Shown one piece after another: positions 7,915 to 15,731 of a stretch of DNA of 64,000 bases (positions are counted from its first letter, which is position 1; each line of letters opens with the position of its first letter). Under the pieces are notes generated by a model, which saw only the letters and a program-made list of their open reading frames with translations, ran no database searches and was not told the DNA's origin. The translations under genes were made by a program, and so were the position numbers. This stretch comes from Ignavibacteriota bacterium (GTDB taxonomy: Bacteria > Bacteroidota > Ignavibacteria > UBA10030 > SZUA-254). The DNA lies in NCBI GenBank assembly GCA_025358305.1, contig JANYJZ010000027.1, forward strand, positions 1-64,000, read 5' to 3'.

Positions 7915-10172
7915 CCCGGTTCGCCGCGTTCCTTCTTTGCTTCGCCGCGCTCTCGTTGGTCCGGGGCCAGGAGCGCGTGACGCTCCGGCTCGTCGACTGG
8001 GCGAGCCTCGAAGAGATGCCGATCGACGAGAGGACCGTCGCCGCGTTCGAAGCGAAGTACCCCTGGATCAACGTCCTCTACGAGCCGAACCCGGGGAGGC
8101 AGTATGAAGAGAAGATCCTCACCGGACTTGCCGCCGGCGAGCCCCCCGACGTCTTCCTTCTCGACTCCAAGCTCATTCCGACCTTTACGAACAAGCGCGT
8201 CCTCCTCGACCTTGCGCCGTTCATCGGCCCCTTGGGCATCGACACCGCGCAATGGTACCCCAACGTGCTCGGCATCGCGAGAAAGGGAAGCGCGCTCTTT
8301 GCCTTCCCGAAGGGTTTCACGCCTCTGATGGTGTACTACAACCGGAGTCTCTTCCGGAGTGCGGGAGTGCCGGAACCGCGGCCGGATTGGACCTGGGACG
8401 ACCTTCTCGCGACGGCGAAGGCCCTCACCCGCGACGACGACGGGGATGGCACGCCGGAGCAGTACGGGACCGCGTTCACGAACTACTACTTCTACTGGAT
8501 CCCCTGGGTCTGGTCGGCCGGCTCCGACGTGGTGAGCCCCGACGGTACGCGAGCAACGGGGTTCCTCAACTCGCCGGCGACAGAAGCCGCGCTCGCGTTC
8601 CCGATCGCCCTGCGCCGTACCGAGCACGTCGCCCCCGACGTCGGAAGCTGGATCCAGGCGGAGAAGACCGGCACGAACTACGCGCTCTTCGCCAACGGCA
8701 AGATTGCGATGATCGTCGACGGCCACTGGCGCCTCCCGAAGTTCATTCGGTTCATCCAGGAGGGGACGCTCGACGTCGGCGTTGCGCCGTTCCCGCGCTC
8801 TCCCGGGGGCTCGAAGGTGAACGTCATGTACGAATCGGGTTGGTGCGTCCCGGTGAACGCCCCCCATCCGAAGGAAGCCGCGCTCCTTGCGGCCTTCATG
8901 TCGGGAGAGGAGGCGTGTCGGATCCGCTCCTCGGGCCGCCTCGAGATCCCGTCGGTCCGGTCGGTGGCCGAAGAAAGCGTCGGGAGCGACCCGACCGGAC
9001 TCGAGCGCGTCTTCCTCGACGAAGTGCCGTTCTGCCGCCAGCCATGGGGATCGGTCATCGAGCGCTTCAGCGAGATCGAGTGGACGCTCCAGGACGCCGT
9101 CGACGAGGTCATGGTGAACAACGCTCCGATGCACGAGACGATGACTCGGTACGCCCGGCGCGTCGACAACGAACTCGCCGAGATCCGCAAGGCCGGCTCG
9201 ACGGAGTTCACCCCGCTCAAAGAGCGTTCGGAGATCCTCACGTTCCTCTGGATCGCGCTCGGGGCGGTGACGACCGTTTCGGCCGTGATCTACGCCCGGT
9301 CGAAGCGTGGGGGCCAGGGGGGACTCGCCCTCGGGTTCCTCGCCCCGTCGATGCTCCATCTCGTGGTCTTCACCGCGACGCCGATCCTGTTTGCGGCGTA
9401 TCTCAGCACGCACCGTTGGGACATGGTCGTACCGGACCAGCCGTTCGTGGGCTTGCAGAACTTCCGCGAGATGTTCACCGACCCGTCGTTCTGGAACGCA
9501 CTCGGCAACACATTCATCTTCTCGCTCCACGTGCCGGTCGGCATGCTCGTCGCCTTGGGCGTCGCGCTCGTCCTCCACACGCGATTGCGCGGACTCGGGT
9601 TCTTGCGGGCCCTCTACTTTCTCCCGAGCGTCTCCTCCTTCGTCGCCATCGCGCTCGTCTGGATGTGGATCTACCATCCCTCGTTCGGGGCGGCGAACCT
9701 CTTCCTGAGCATTGTCGGGCTGCCGAAACTCGAGTGGCTCAATTCCTCCCAAACAGCGATGCTCTCGCTCATGCTCTTCAGCGTCTGGCTCGGTCTGGGG
9801 TATCAGATGGTCATCTTCCTCGCGGGGCTCCAGGGCATCCCCGGCGAGCTCTACGACGCCGCTCGGATCGACGGGGCGGGGAAGTTCGCCCGGTTCCGGA
9901 GCGTGACCTTTCCGCTGTTGAAGCCGACGACGTTCTTCATCCTCGTCACCTCGCTCATCAGCTCATTCCAGGTCTTCACGACCGTCTACGTCATGACGGC
10001 CGGGGGACCGGTGGGAAGCACCGACGTCATCGTATACCACATCTACAAGGCGGCGTGGGAGCAGCTCCGGATGGGCTACGCGTCCGCGGTCTCCTGGGTG
10101 CTCTTCCTCATCATCATGCTCGCGACGTGGCTGCAATTTAAAACGGTGGGGAGCGATGTCGACTACCAGTAA
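7911..10172 (+). CDS. Sugar ABC transporter: solute-binding protein fused to MalF-type permease
   Basis: A 753-residue fusion. Residues 1-20 are a signal peptide, and about 21-430 form a family 1 extracellular sugar-binding protein (FEAKYPWINVLYEP, GLAAGEPPDVFLLDS, ANGKIAMIVDGHWRLPKF). A transmembrane helix near 440-462 leads to a complete MalF-type permease at about 468-753 with six membrane segments. The permease contains the EAA coupling loop IPGELYDAARIDGAGKF near residue 644, which contacts the ATPase. The binding domain would be tethered outside the cytoplasmic membrane. The gene overlaps the MalG-type permease by 17 bases, so the two are made together. No MalK-type ATPase is encoded in the window; a shared ATPase encoded elsewhere is likely. 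The usual arrangement has the binding protein as a separate gene, so the fusion is notable. Start ATG in an ATGA overlap with a short upstream frame. Confidence 0.92.
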   Translation: MTRFAAFLLCFAALSLVRGQERVTLRLVDWASLEEMPIDERTVAAFEAKYPWINVLYEPNPGRQYEEKILTGLAAGEPPDVFLLDSKLIPTFTNKRVLLDLAPFIGPLGIDTAQWYPNVLGIARKGSALFAFPKGFTPLMVYYNRSLFRSAGVPEPRPDWTWDDLLATAKALTRDDDGDGTPEQYGTAFTNYYFYWIPWVWSAGSDVVSPDGTRATGFLNSPATEAALAFPIALRRTEHVAPDVGSWIQAEKTGTNYALFANGKIAMIVDGHWRLPKFIRFIQEGTLDVGVAPFPRSPGGSKVNVMYESGWCVPVNAPHPKEAALLAAFMSGEEACRIRSSGRLEIPSVRSVAEESVGSDPTGLERVFLDEVPFCRQPWGSVIERFSEIEWTLQDAVDEVMVNNAPMHETMTRYARRVDNELAEIRKAGSTEFTPLKERSEILTFLWIALGAVTTVSAVIYARSKRGGQGGLALGFLAPSMLHLVVFTATPILFAAYLSTHRWDMVVPDQPFVGLQNFREMFTDPSFWNALGNTFIFSLHVPVGMLVALGVALVLHTRLRGLGFLRALYFLPSVSSFVAIALVWMWIYHPSFGAANLFLSIVGLPKLEWLNSSQTAMLSLMLFSVWLGLGYQMVIFLAGLQGIPGELYDAARIDGAGKFARFRSVTFPLLKPTTFFILVTSLISSFQVFTTVYVMTAGGPVGSTDVIVYHIYKAAWEQLRMGYASAVSWVLFLIIMLATWLQFKTVGSDVDYQ

Positions 10173-10995
10173 ATCCGGCAACGAAAAGCGCTCCGTCGCG
10201 GCATCGCTCGGCGTACTTCTCCTGGCGCTCACGATGATCCTCCCGTTCCTCTGGATGCTCAGCACGTCCCTCATGGGGGAACTGGAGGTCTACCAGTTCC
10301 CGCCGCGGTTCCTTCCGTCGACATTCCGGTGGTCGAACTTCACGGAGGCGCTCACGCTCCAGCCCTTCGGGAGGTTCTTCCTCAACACGGCGATCGTCGC
10401 CGCGGCCTCGGTCGCGGGCCAGCTCCTGTTCTGTTCGATGGCGGCGTACGCGTTCGCCCGGCTGCGCTTCCGGGGACGGGACGCGCTCTTCCGGGCCTAC
10501 CTGGCGACGATGATGATCCCCGCCATGGTGACGCTCATTCCTGCGTTCCTCTTGATCGTCCGGTTCGGATGGATGAACACCTATTGGGCCCTGTTCACTC
10601 CAATGATTTCAAGCGTCTGGGGCATCTTCCTCCTGAGGCAGTTCTTCCAGACCATCCCGAAGGACCTCGAGGACGCAGCAAGGATCGACGGCGCCTCGGA
10701 AGTGGCCATCTTCTGGCGCATCATCCTGCCGCTTTCGCGGCCGGCGTTGGCGACCTTGGGGATCTTCGCGTTCATGGGGAGCTGGAAGGACTTTCTCTGG
10801 CCTCTCATCGTTACGAATCGAACCGATATGCGGACCGTGGAGGTGGGGATCGCCAACTTCAGCTCGATGTACCAGACGGACTGGCCCCACCAGATGGCGG
10901 CCGCGGTCGTCGTCATGCTGCCGATTGTGCTTGTGTTTTTCTTCGCGCAGAGGTATTTTGTCCGTGGCATCACCACGACCGGGATGAAGGGCTGA
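10156..10995 (+). CDS. Sugar ABC transporter permease, MalG type
   Basis: Inner-membrane subunit of 279 residues that pairs with the fused MalF-type permease to form the sugar channel. Six hydrophobic segments are visible, starting at LGVLLLALTMILPFLWML. The EAA loop IPKDLEDAARIDGASEVAIFW near residue 167 is the ATPase-docking site. The C-terminal ...FVRGITTTGMKG is the typical MalG-family ending (FxxGxTxGAVKG). The start ATG at 10156 lies inside the upstream gene with GGTGGGG just before it. Length and topology are normal. Substrate is not predictable from the permease; the neighbouring hydrolases suggest an oligosaccharide or disaccharide. Confidence 0.93.
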   Translation: MSTTSKSGNEKRSVAASLGVLLLALTMILPFLWMLSTSLMGELEVYQFPPRFLPSTFRWSNFTEALTLQPFGRFFLNTAIVAAASVAGQLLFCSMAAYAFARLRFRGRDALFRAYLATMMIPAMVTLIPAFLLIVRFGWMNTYWALFTPMISSVWGIFLLRQFFQTIPKDLEDAARIDGASEVAIFWRIILPLSRPALATLGIFAFMGSWKDFLWPLIVTNRTDMRTVEVGIANFSSMYQTDWPHQMAAAVVVMLPIVLVFFFAQRYFVRGITTTGMKG

Positions 10996-11011
10996 CAAGA
11001 AAGGGAAGCGG

Positions 11012-11488
11012 ATGACACCAGTGACAGAGCTCCTCGTGACGAGCATCGAGGAGGGTTACCGCGCGAAAGCGTGGCACGGGACGAACCTCAAGGGTTCCTT
11101 GCGCGGCCTGACGGCGAAACAGGCCGCCTGGCGGCCCGGTCCGGGGCGACACAACATCTGGGAGATCGCGCTCCACTGCGCGTACTGGAAGTACATCGTC
11201 CGGAGGCGGCTCCTGGGCGAGGCCCGCGGATCGTTCCCGGAACCTGGAAGCAACTGGTTCAAGCGGCCCGGCCCGGGGAGTGCGGGGGCGTGGAAGCGCG
11301 ACCTGAGGCTCCTCGAACAGATGCACCGATCGCTCGTCCAAGCACTCGCGAGCGCACCCCTGCGCACGATCCGGCGGACCCCGGCCGGCAGGAAGATGAG
11401 CAACCGCTCGATGGTCGCCGGGATCGCCATGCACGACGTCTACCACGCAGGGCAGATACAACTCTTGAAGCGGCTCATGAAGCCGTGA
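11012..11488 (+). CDS. DinB/DfsB-like four-helix protein
   Basis: Protein of 158 residues of the DinB-like superfamily, four-helix bundles that usually bind a metal through three histidines. Visible candidate ligands are the His in HNIWEIALHCAYWKY and the two in MHDVYHAGQIQLLKRL, at the positions seen in the family. Some family members are thiol-dependent transferases (bacillithiol or mycothiol S-transferases); most are uncharacterised. It begins 16 bases after the MalG-type permease with a GGGAAG ribosome binding site, so it is probably in the sugar operon by position only. A second, unrelated DinB-type protein is at 60611-61126. Confidence 0.85.
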   Translation: MTPVTELLVTSIEEGYRAKAWHGTNLKGSLRGLTAKQAAWRPGPGRHNIWEIALHCAYWKYIVRRRLLGEARGSFPEPGSNWFKRPGPGSAGAWKRDLRLLEQMHRSLVQALASAPLRTIRRTPAGRKMSNRSMVAGIAMHDVYHAGQIQLLKRLMKP

Positions 11489-11552
11489 CACGATGTGGGC
11501 ACTTTTCACGACGCCCGGTACATGATCACTCACCACGGAAGACAGAGATCGT

Positions 11553-12113
11553 ATGAACAGACTTCGCCCCATCAACACCCCCGCGGATATTCCAGAGGCC
11601 TATAGAAAGACGCCGATCGGTCTTCTCCTGGAATACCATAATCTCAATCGTCCGTACGAATCCTATGCGGAAGCGCGCCTCCTTGTCGGGATGTGCATGG
11701 ACAACCGGAAGCACCTTCACATGCCCGACAATTTTGCGTTCATCATCCGGACCGGCGGCGCCAATTTGCGCTATAGCGAGTTCAAGGTCTCCTATGCCAT
11801 CGGCGTGGGAGGGGCGCGCGCCATCGCGCTCATCGGGCATACGCAGTGCGGCATGGTGAACCTCGTCGCCCGAAAGGAGCAGTTCGTGCGTGGCCTGGCG
11901 GAGCACGCCGGCTGGTCGCTCGAGGAGGCGGAAGAGCACTTCCACCACTTCGCGCCGATGTTCGAGATCGGGAACGAAACCGATTTCATCCTGAGCGAGG
12001 TGAAGCGGCTCCGGCTTCGCTACCCGAAGATACCGGTCGCGCCCATGCTCTACCGAGTGGAGGACAACCAGCTCTACATCATCGATGAGACATCCGGGGC
12101 GAACCGAGCCTGA
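11553..12113 (+). CDS. Beta-class carbonic anhydrase
   Basis: Zinc enzyme of 186 residues that interconverts CO2 and bicarbonate in the cytoplasm. The beta-class ligands are clear: Cys48, Asp50 and Arg52 in CMDNRK, then His96 and Cys99 in HTQCGM. The Asp-Arg dyad is intact. The N-terminal arm and core strands (FAFIIRTGGANLRYSEFKVSYAIGV) fit the family, and the length is typical of compact beta or beta-like enzymes. There is no signal peptide. It lies between the DinB gene and the outer-membrane barrel gene with gaps of about 50-65 bases, so cotranscription is possible but not shown. A functional tie to sugar uptake is not evident. Confidence 0.88.
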   Translation: MNRLRPINTPADIPEAYRKTPIGLLLEYHNLNRPYESYAEARLLVGMCMDNRKHLHMPDNFAFIIRTGGANLRYSEFKVSYAIGVGGARAIALIGHTQCGMVNLVARKEQFVRGLAEHAGWSLEEAEEHFHHFAPMFEIGNETDFILSEVKRLRLRYPKIPVAPMLYRVEDNQLYIIDETSGANRA

Positions 12114-12165
12114 GGTTCCGGCGAGACGCCGCGACAATCAACGAACACACACTTCTGCGGACAGA

Positions 12166-13017
12166 ATGAACAAGCGATCGATCCTTTTATTTATTGTGCT
12201 CTTCGCGGCTGCCGCGGCGAAGGGACAAGAGACCACCGAACTCTGGGAGAAGCCCTATCCCATGAGCATACAGGACAACTCGTTCTTCATCGAAGAGGCG
12301 TTCAACCAGGACCCGCGCGTGGTGCAGCATATCTCGTCTATCACCTATTTCCGGAATCCTGTGCGCGAGCTCGGATATACATTCACCCAAGAATGGCCCG
12401 TCGGGGGGATCAGGCACCAGCTGAGTTACGTGATCCCGTATGCGAGCGCCGGGAGGGAATCGGGGATCGGCGACCTGATGCTGAATTACCGCTACCAACT
12501 TCTTGACAAGACGGACGGCGTCGCAGTAGCCCCGCGCTTCTCAGTGATCTTCCCCACGGGAGACGGTCAGAAAGGGCTGGGGATGGGAGCGATGGGGTTC
12601 GAAGTAAGCCTCCCGGCGAGCAAGCGGCTCTCGGAACTCATTGCCGCGCACGTCAATGTCGGCGTCACGCTCTACCCGTCAGTTGAGGTGGAGGTGGACG
12701 AGTTTGACCCTATCGACCCCAGTTTCCACAGCGCCCGCCGCGCGATACCCAGGTATTTTCTTGGGGGGAGCGTGATCTATCTGGCGCATCCCAACGTGAA
12801 TCTCATGCTCGAATATCTCTTCTCCTCCGCAGGCGAGATCGACCCGGCGGGGGAGCTGCACTTCTCCTCGAGCCACATCATAAGCCCGGGACTGCGCGCT
12901 GCGATCAACCTGGGGGACCTGCAGATCGTGCCCGGCGTCGCGGTGCCGTTCCGGATCGAGCAGGGGAGCACGGAGAGGGGCATCTTCGGATACCTCTCCT
13001 TTGAACATGGATATTGA
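12166..13017 (+). CDS. Outer-membrane beta-barrel protein (phenol MetA pathway-like)
   Basis: Predicted outer-membrane barrel of 283 residues. It has a signal peptide (MNKRSILLFIVLFAAAAAKG) followed by alternating beta strands of amphipathic character: EWPVGGIRHQLSYVIPYA, GIGDLMLNYRYQLL, APRFSVIFPTGDGQKGLG. The 'GxGDxxLNYRYQ' and 'FPTGD' motifs match the family often labelled MetA-pathway phenol degradation, a set of barrels of mostly unknown substrate. ATG at 12166 was preferred because it opens the signal peptide; a longer frame runs back into the carbonic anhydrase gene. It might pass a carbohydrate or small molecule for the adjacent hydrolases, but that is only inferred from position. Confidence 0.7.
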   Translation: MNKRSILLFIVLFAAAAAKGQETTELWEKPYPMSIQDNSFFIEEAFNQDPRVVQHISSITYFRNPVRELGYTFTQEWPVGGIRHQLSYVIPYASAGRESGIGDLMLNYRYQLLDKTDGVAVAPRFSVIFPTGDGQKGLGMGAMGFEVSLPASKRLSELIAAHVNVGVTLYPSVEVEVDEFDPIDPSFHSARRAIPRYFLGGSVIYLAHPNVNLMLEYLFSSAGEIDPAGELHFSSSHIISPGLRAAINLGDLQIVPGVAVPFRIEQGSTERGIFGYLSFEHGY

Positions 13018-13063
13018 CCGGCCTTCGGTCGCATGCAGAAGACTATTGGAAGGAACAAACCCG

Positions 13064-15715
13064 ATGAAACGACTACTTCTCCTTCTTTTCCTTCTTTCCT
13101 GCGCCGCGATTGCCGGCTCGCCCGCGCCGGCGAAGTTCATCCCGGCATTCCGGTTCGAACCGAACGACCTCGAACTCTCGCGCCTCGCCCAGCCGTACCA
13201 GTATTTTGACAAGATTGGACGCCGGGCCGCCCTGATGGGGAACGAGAGCGGGAACTGCGAGCTTTGGGTCTGGCCCTGGAAGCCGTTGCGGAGCTTCGAG
13301 TTCTCGTTCCTCCTGGGGACCTCAACGCAGCCGATCCTCGCGCGTGACATCCTTAAGACGATCTCCGTGACGCCGGAGGCGACGACGATCACTTTCGCCC
13401 ACGAGTCCTTTACCGTCCTGGAGCATATCATCGTCCCGCGCAAGGAGCCCGGCGCGATCATCCTCCTGGAGGTCCACACGACGAGCCCCCTGACGATCGT
13501 CGGCGGGTTCATCCCGGTCATGCAGCCGATGTGGCCCGCCGGCATCGGCGGCCAGTTCAGCTACTGGGACGACGATGCCCACGCGTACGTCATCTCGGAA
13601 GGTCAGTGGCGCGCGATGTTCCTCTGCGGGTCACCGGGCGCGAAACAGCTCGCCGCCCCGCCCGCCCATATGTTCGCCGACAACCCGATCCAGTTCTCCG
13701 TGGACGTCGCTCCGGGCGAGTGCGACGGCTCGTTCATCCCGGTCGTCTTCGCCGGCGCCGTCCCCGACACCGCGACGCACAAGATGAGCCTCGACTCTGC
13801 GAAGGCGGTCTACGCCCGGCTCTGGAAGAACGCCGAAGGGTACTACCGTGAGAACCGCGCGTATTACGCGGACCTCCGTGCATCGACCGTCCGTCTCGTC
13901 ACGCCGGATCGGGACATGAACCTCGCCGTCGAGTGGGGGAAGGTCGCGCTCGACAACCTCCTCATCGACAACCCGCGACTCGGCTACGGCATGGTGGCCG
14001 GGTTCGGCCTTTCCGGCGGGGGAGGCCGACCCGGGTTCGCGTGGTTCTTCGGCGGCGATGCGTTCGTCAACATCCTGACGATGAACAGCGTCGGGATGTT
14101 CCGGCAGTCGCACGACGCCCTGGCCTTCACGCAGAAGTGGCAGCGGCAGGAGAACTTTCCCGTGCGCAGGAAGAGCCCGACCGATGCGGCGAAGGACGTC
14201 GGGAAGATGGCGCACGAACTCTCCCAGAGCGACGGCGACCTCTGCGACTGGTGGAACGACTACCATTACGGCTACAACCACGCCGACACGACACCCTGGT
14301 ACCTCGTCGCGATGGGCGATTACGTCCGTACAAGCGGCGACGTGGCGTTCCTGAAATCGAGCTGGGGCTCGGTGAAGCAGGCGTACGCGTGGTGTTTGTC
14401 GAAGGACAGCGACGGGGACGGGCTCATGGACCTCAAAGGAGCGGGCCTCGGCGCCCTCGAGTTCGGCACGCTCGTCGGGATCTACGCCGACGTCTATACG
14501 TGCGGGGTCTGGGTCCAGGCGGTGAAAGAGATGCACGCGATGGCGGAACTCGTCGGGGACCGCGCCACGGCCGATGCGGCGGCGCTCCAACTCGCCAAGG
14601 CGCAGCCGCAGCTCGAGAAGAAGTTCTGGATGGAGAAGGAGGGATACTACAGCTACGGCGCGACGGAGAAGGGGGAACAGGTCCACGAGAAGACACCCTG
14701 GTCGGGGACGGCGATGATGTTCGGGCTTCTCAATGAGGAGCGAACCATGGAGAGCCTTGACCACTTCAACGGCGCGGACATGTGCACCGATTGGGGCGTG
14801 CGTTCGCTCTCGAGGAGTTCGCCGCTGTTCGAGCCGACGAACTACAACTACGGCGCCGTCTGGCCGTTCATCTCCTCGTTCTACACGCTGGCGCAGTTCC
14901 GACATCACTCGGGTGCGGCCGGTTACCAGCTCCTTCGGGCGAACATCGCCCATGTGTTCGACAACGGCCTCGGCGTCGTGCCGGAGGTCTTCTCCGGCGA
15001 GGTGAACACGAAGCTTGCCGAAGGGTACCATCACCAGGGCTTTTCCACGACGGGATATCTCCTTCCCCTGATCCGAGGATTGATCGGGCTGGAGCTTGAC
15101 GCCGTCGCCGGGACGGTCTCGTTTCGGCCTGAGACGCCGATTCTTTGGCGGGGGAGTTCTCTCGTCATCGAGAACATCCCTTTGGGAGAGGGGCGCCTGC
15201 GTCTGGAGTCGGGAGAGAATGACTCGGGCCGCACGCTCGCGTTGTCGCTCTCGGGTCGCGAGAGCGTCGCCGTCGCCTATGCGCCGGCCATTGAGCCCGG
15301 GGAGCGCGTCCTCGGGGTCAGCGTGAACAACACGCCGGTTCCGGATCGGAAGATCGACCGGGAACATTCCGTCGAGGACGACCACGTTGTCGCCCGTCTC
15401 ACGGTCGGGCGCGGGGAGACCGATGTTGCAGTGCATCTTCAAGGGAGCCCCGTCGGATTTGTTCCCGATCAGCGAGAGGACCTCGGAGCGCAGAACCAGA
15501 ACATCCGCATCATTTCACGCCGGCTCAAGGGACGCGAGTTGACGATGGTCGTCGAAGGGCGCCCGGGCCGGACCTACCGGCTAACGGGACGCGGCCAAGG
15601 GATCGCGAGCGTTGCTGGCGCACGGCTCGACGGAAATGCGCTCTACGTCTGGTTCCCCGATGCCAAGAGCCGGGAGTTCGTCCGGGCATCGGTCGTCGTC
15701 ACGCTGAAGCCATGA
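13064..15715 (+). CDS. Secreted six-hairpin glycoside hydrolase (debranching-enzyme-like)
   Basis: Exported enzyme of 883 residues. A signal peptide (MKRLLLLLFLLSCAAIAGSP) precedes an N-terminal beta-sandwich of about 270 residues and an (alpha/alpha)6 barrel at about 290-690. The barrel contains GRPGFAWFFGGDAFVNI, a form of the glycogen-debranching or GH15/GH133-like 'FxxRDxxI' region, and KDSDGDGLMDLKG, an Asp-rich loop. The C-terminal about 180 residues are beta-rich with a second sandwich-like domain. Substrate is not assignable; amylo-alpha-1,6-glucosidase-like or rhamnosidase-like activity are the nearest guesses. The start ATG at 13064 follows a GGAAGGAAC site and opens the signal peptide. 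The enzyme lies directly upstream of the GH63-like gene, 16 bases apart, so the two form a pair working on one substrate, one outside the cytoplasm and the other inside. Confidence 0.75.
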   Translation: MKRLLLLLFLLSCAAIAGSPAPAKFIPAFRFEPNDLELSRLAQPYQYFDKIGRRAALMGNESGNCELWVWPWKPLRSFEFSFLLGTSTQPILARDILKTISVTPEATTITFAHESFTVLEHIIVPRKEPGAIILLEVHTTSPLTIVGGFIPVMQPMWPAGIGGQFSYWDDDAHAYVISEGQWRAMFLCGSPGAKQLAAPPAHMFADNPIQFSVDVAPGECDGSFIPVVFAGAVPDTATHKMSLDSAKAVYARLWKNAEGYYRENRAYYADLRASTVRLVTPDRDMNLAVEWGKVALDNLLIDNPRLGYGMVAGFGLSGGGGRPGFAWFFGGDAFVNILTMNSVGMFRQSHDALAFTQKWQRQENFPVRRKSPTDAAKDVGKMAHELSQSDGDLCDWWNDYHYGYNHADTTPWYLVAMGDYVRTSGDVAFLKSSWGSVKQAYAWCLSKDSDGDGLMDLKGAGLGALEFGTLVGIYADVYTCGVWVQAVKEMHAMAELVGDRATADAAALQLAKAQPQLEKKFWMEKEGYYSYGATEKGEQVHEKTPWSGTAMMFGLLNEERTMESLDHFNGADMCTDWGVRSLSRSSPLFEPTNYNYGAVWPFISSFYTLAQFRHHSGAAGYQLLRANIAHVFDNGLGVVPEVFSGEVNTKLAEGYHHQGFSTTGYLLPLIRGLIGLELDAVAGTVSFRPETPILWRGSSLVIENIPLGEGRLRLESGENDSGRTLALSLSGRESVAVAYAPAIEPGERVLGVSVNNTPVPDRKIDREHSVEDDHVVARLTVGRGETDVAVHLQGSPVGFVPDQREDLGAQNQNIRIISRRLKGRELTMVVEGRPGRTYRLTGRGQGIASVAGARLDGNALYVWFPDAKSREFVRASVVVTLKP

Positions 15716-15731
15716 ACGAAGGGCTCTCACC

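Noticed and set aside
7791-9752. Long minus-strand open frame of 653 codons
   Set aside because: It is antisense to the clearly identified binding-protein/permease gene, has a highly charged, domain-free translation and is a by-product of GC-rich codon use.
13631-15442. Minus-strand open frame of 603 codons
   Set aside because: Antisense to the secreted glycoside hydrolase; a GC-rich frame artefact.
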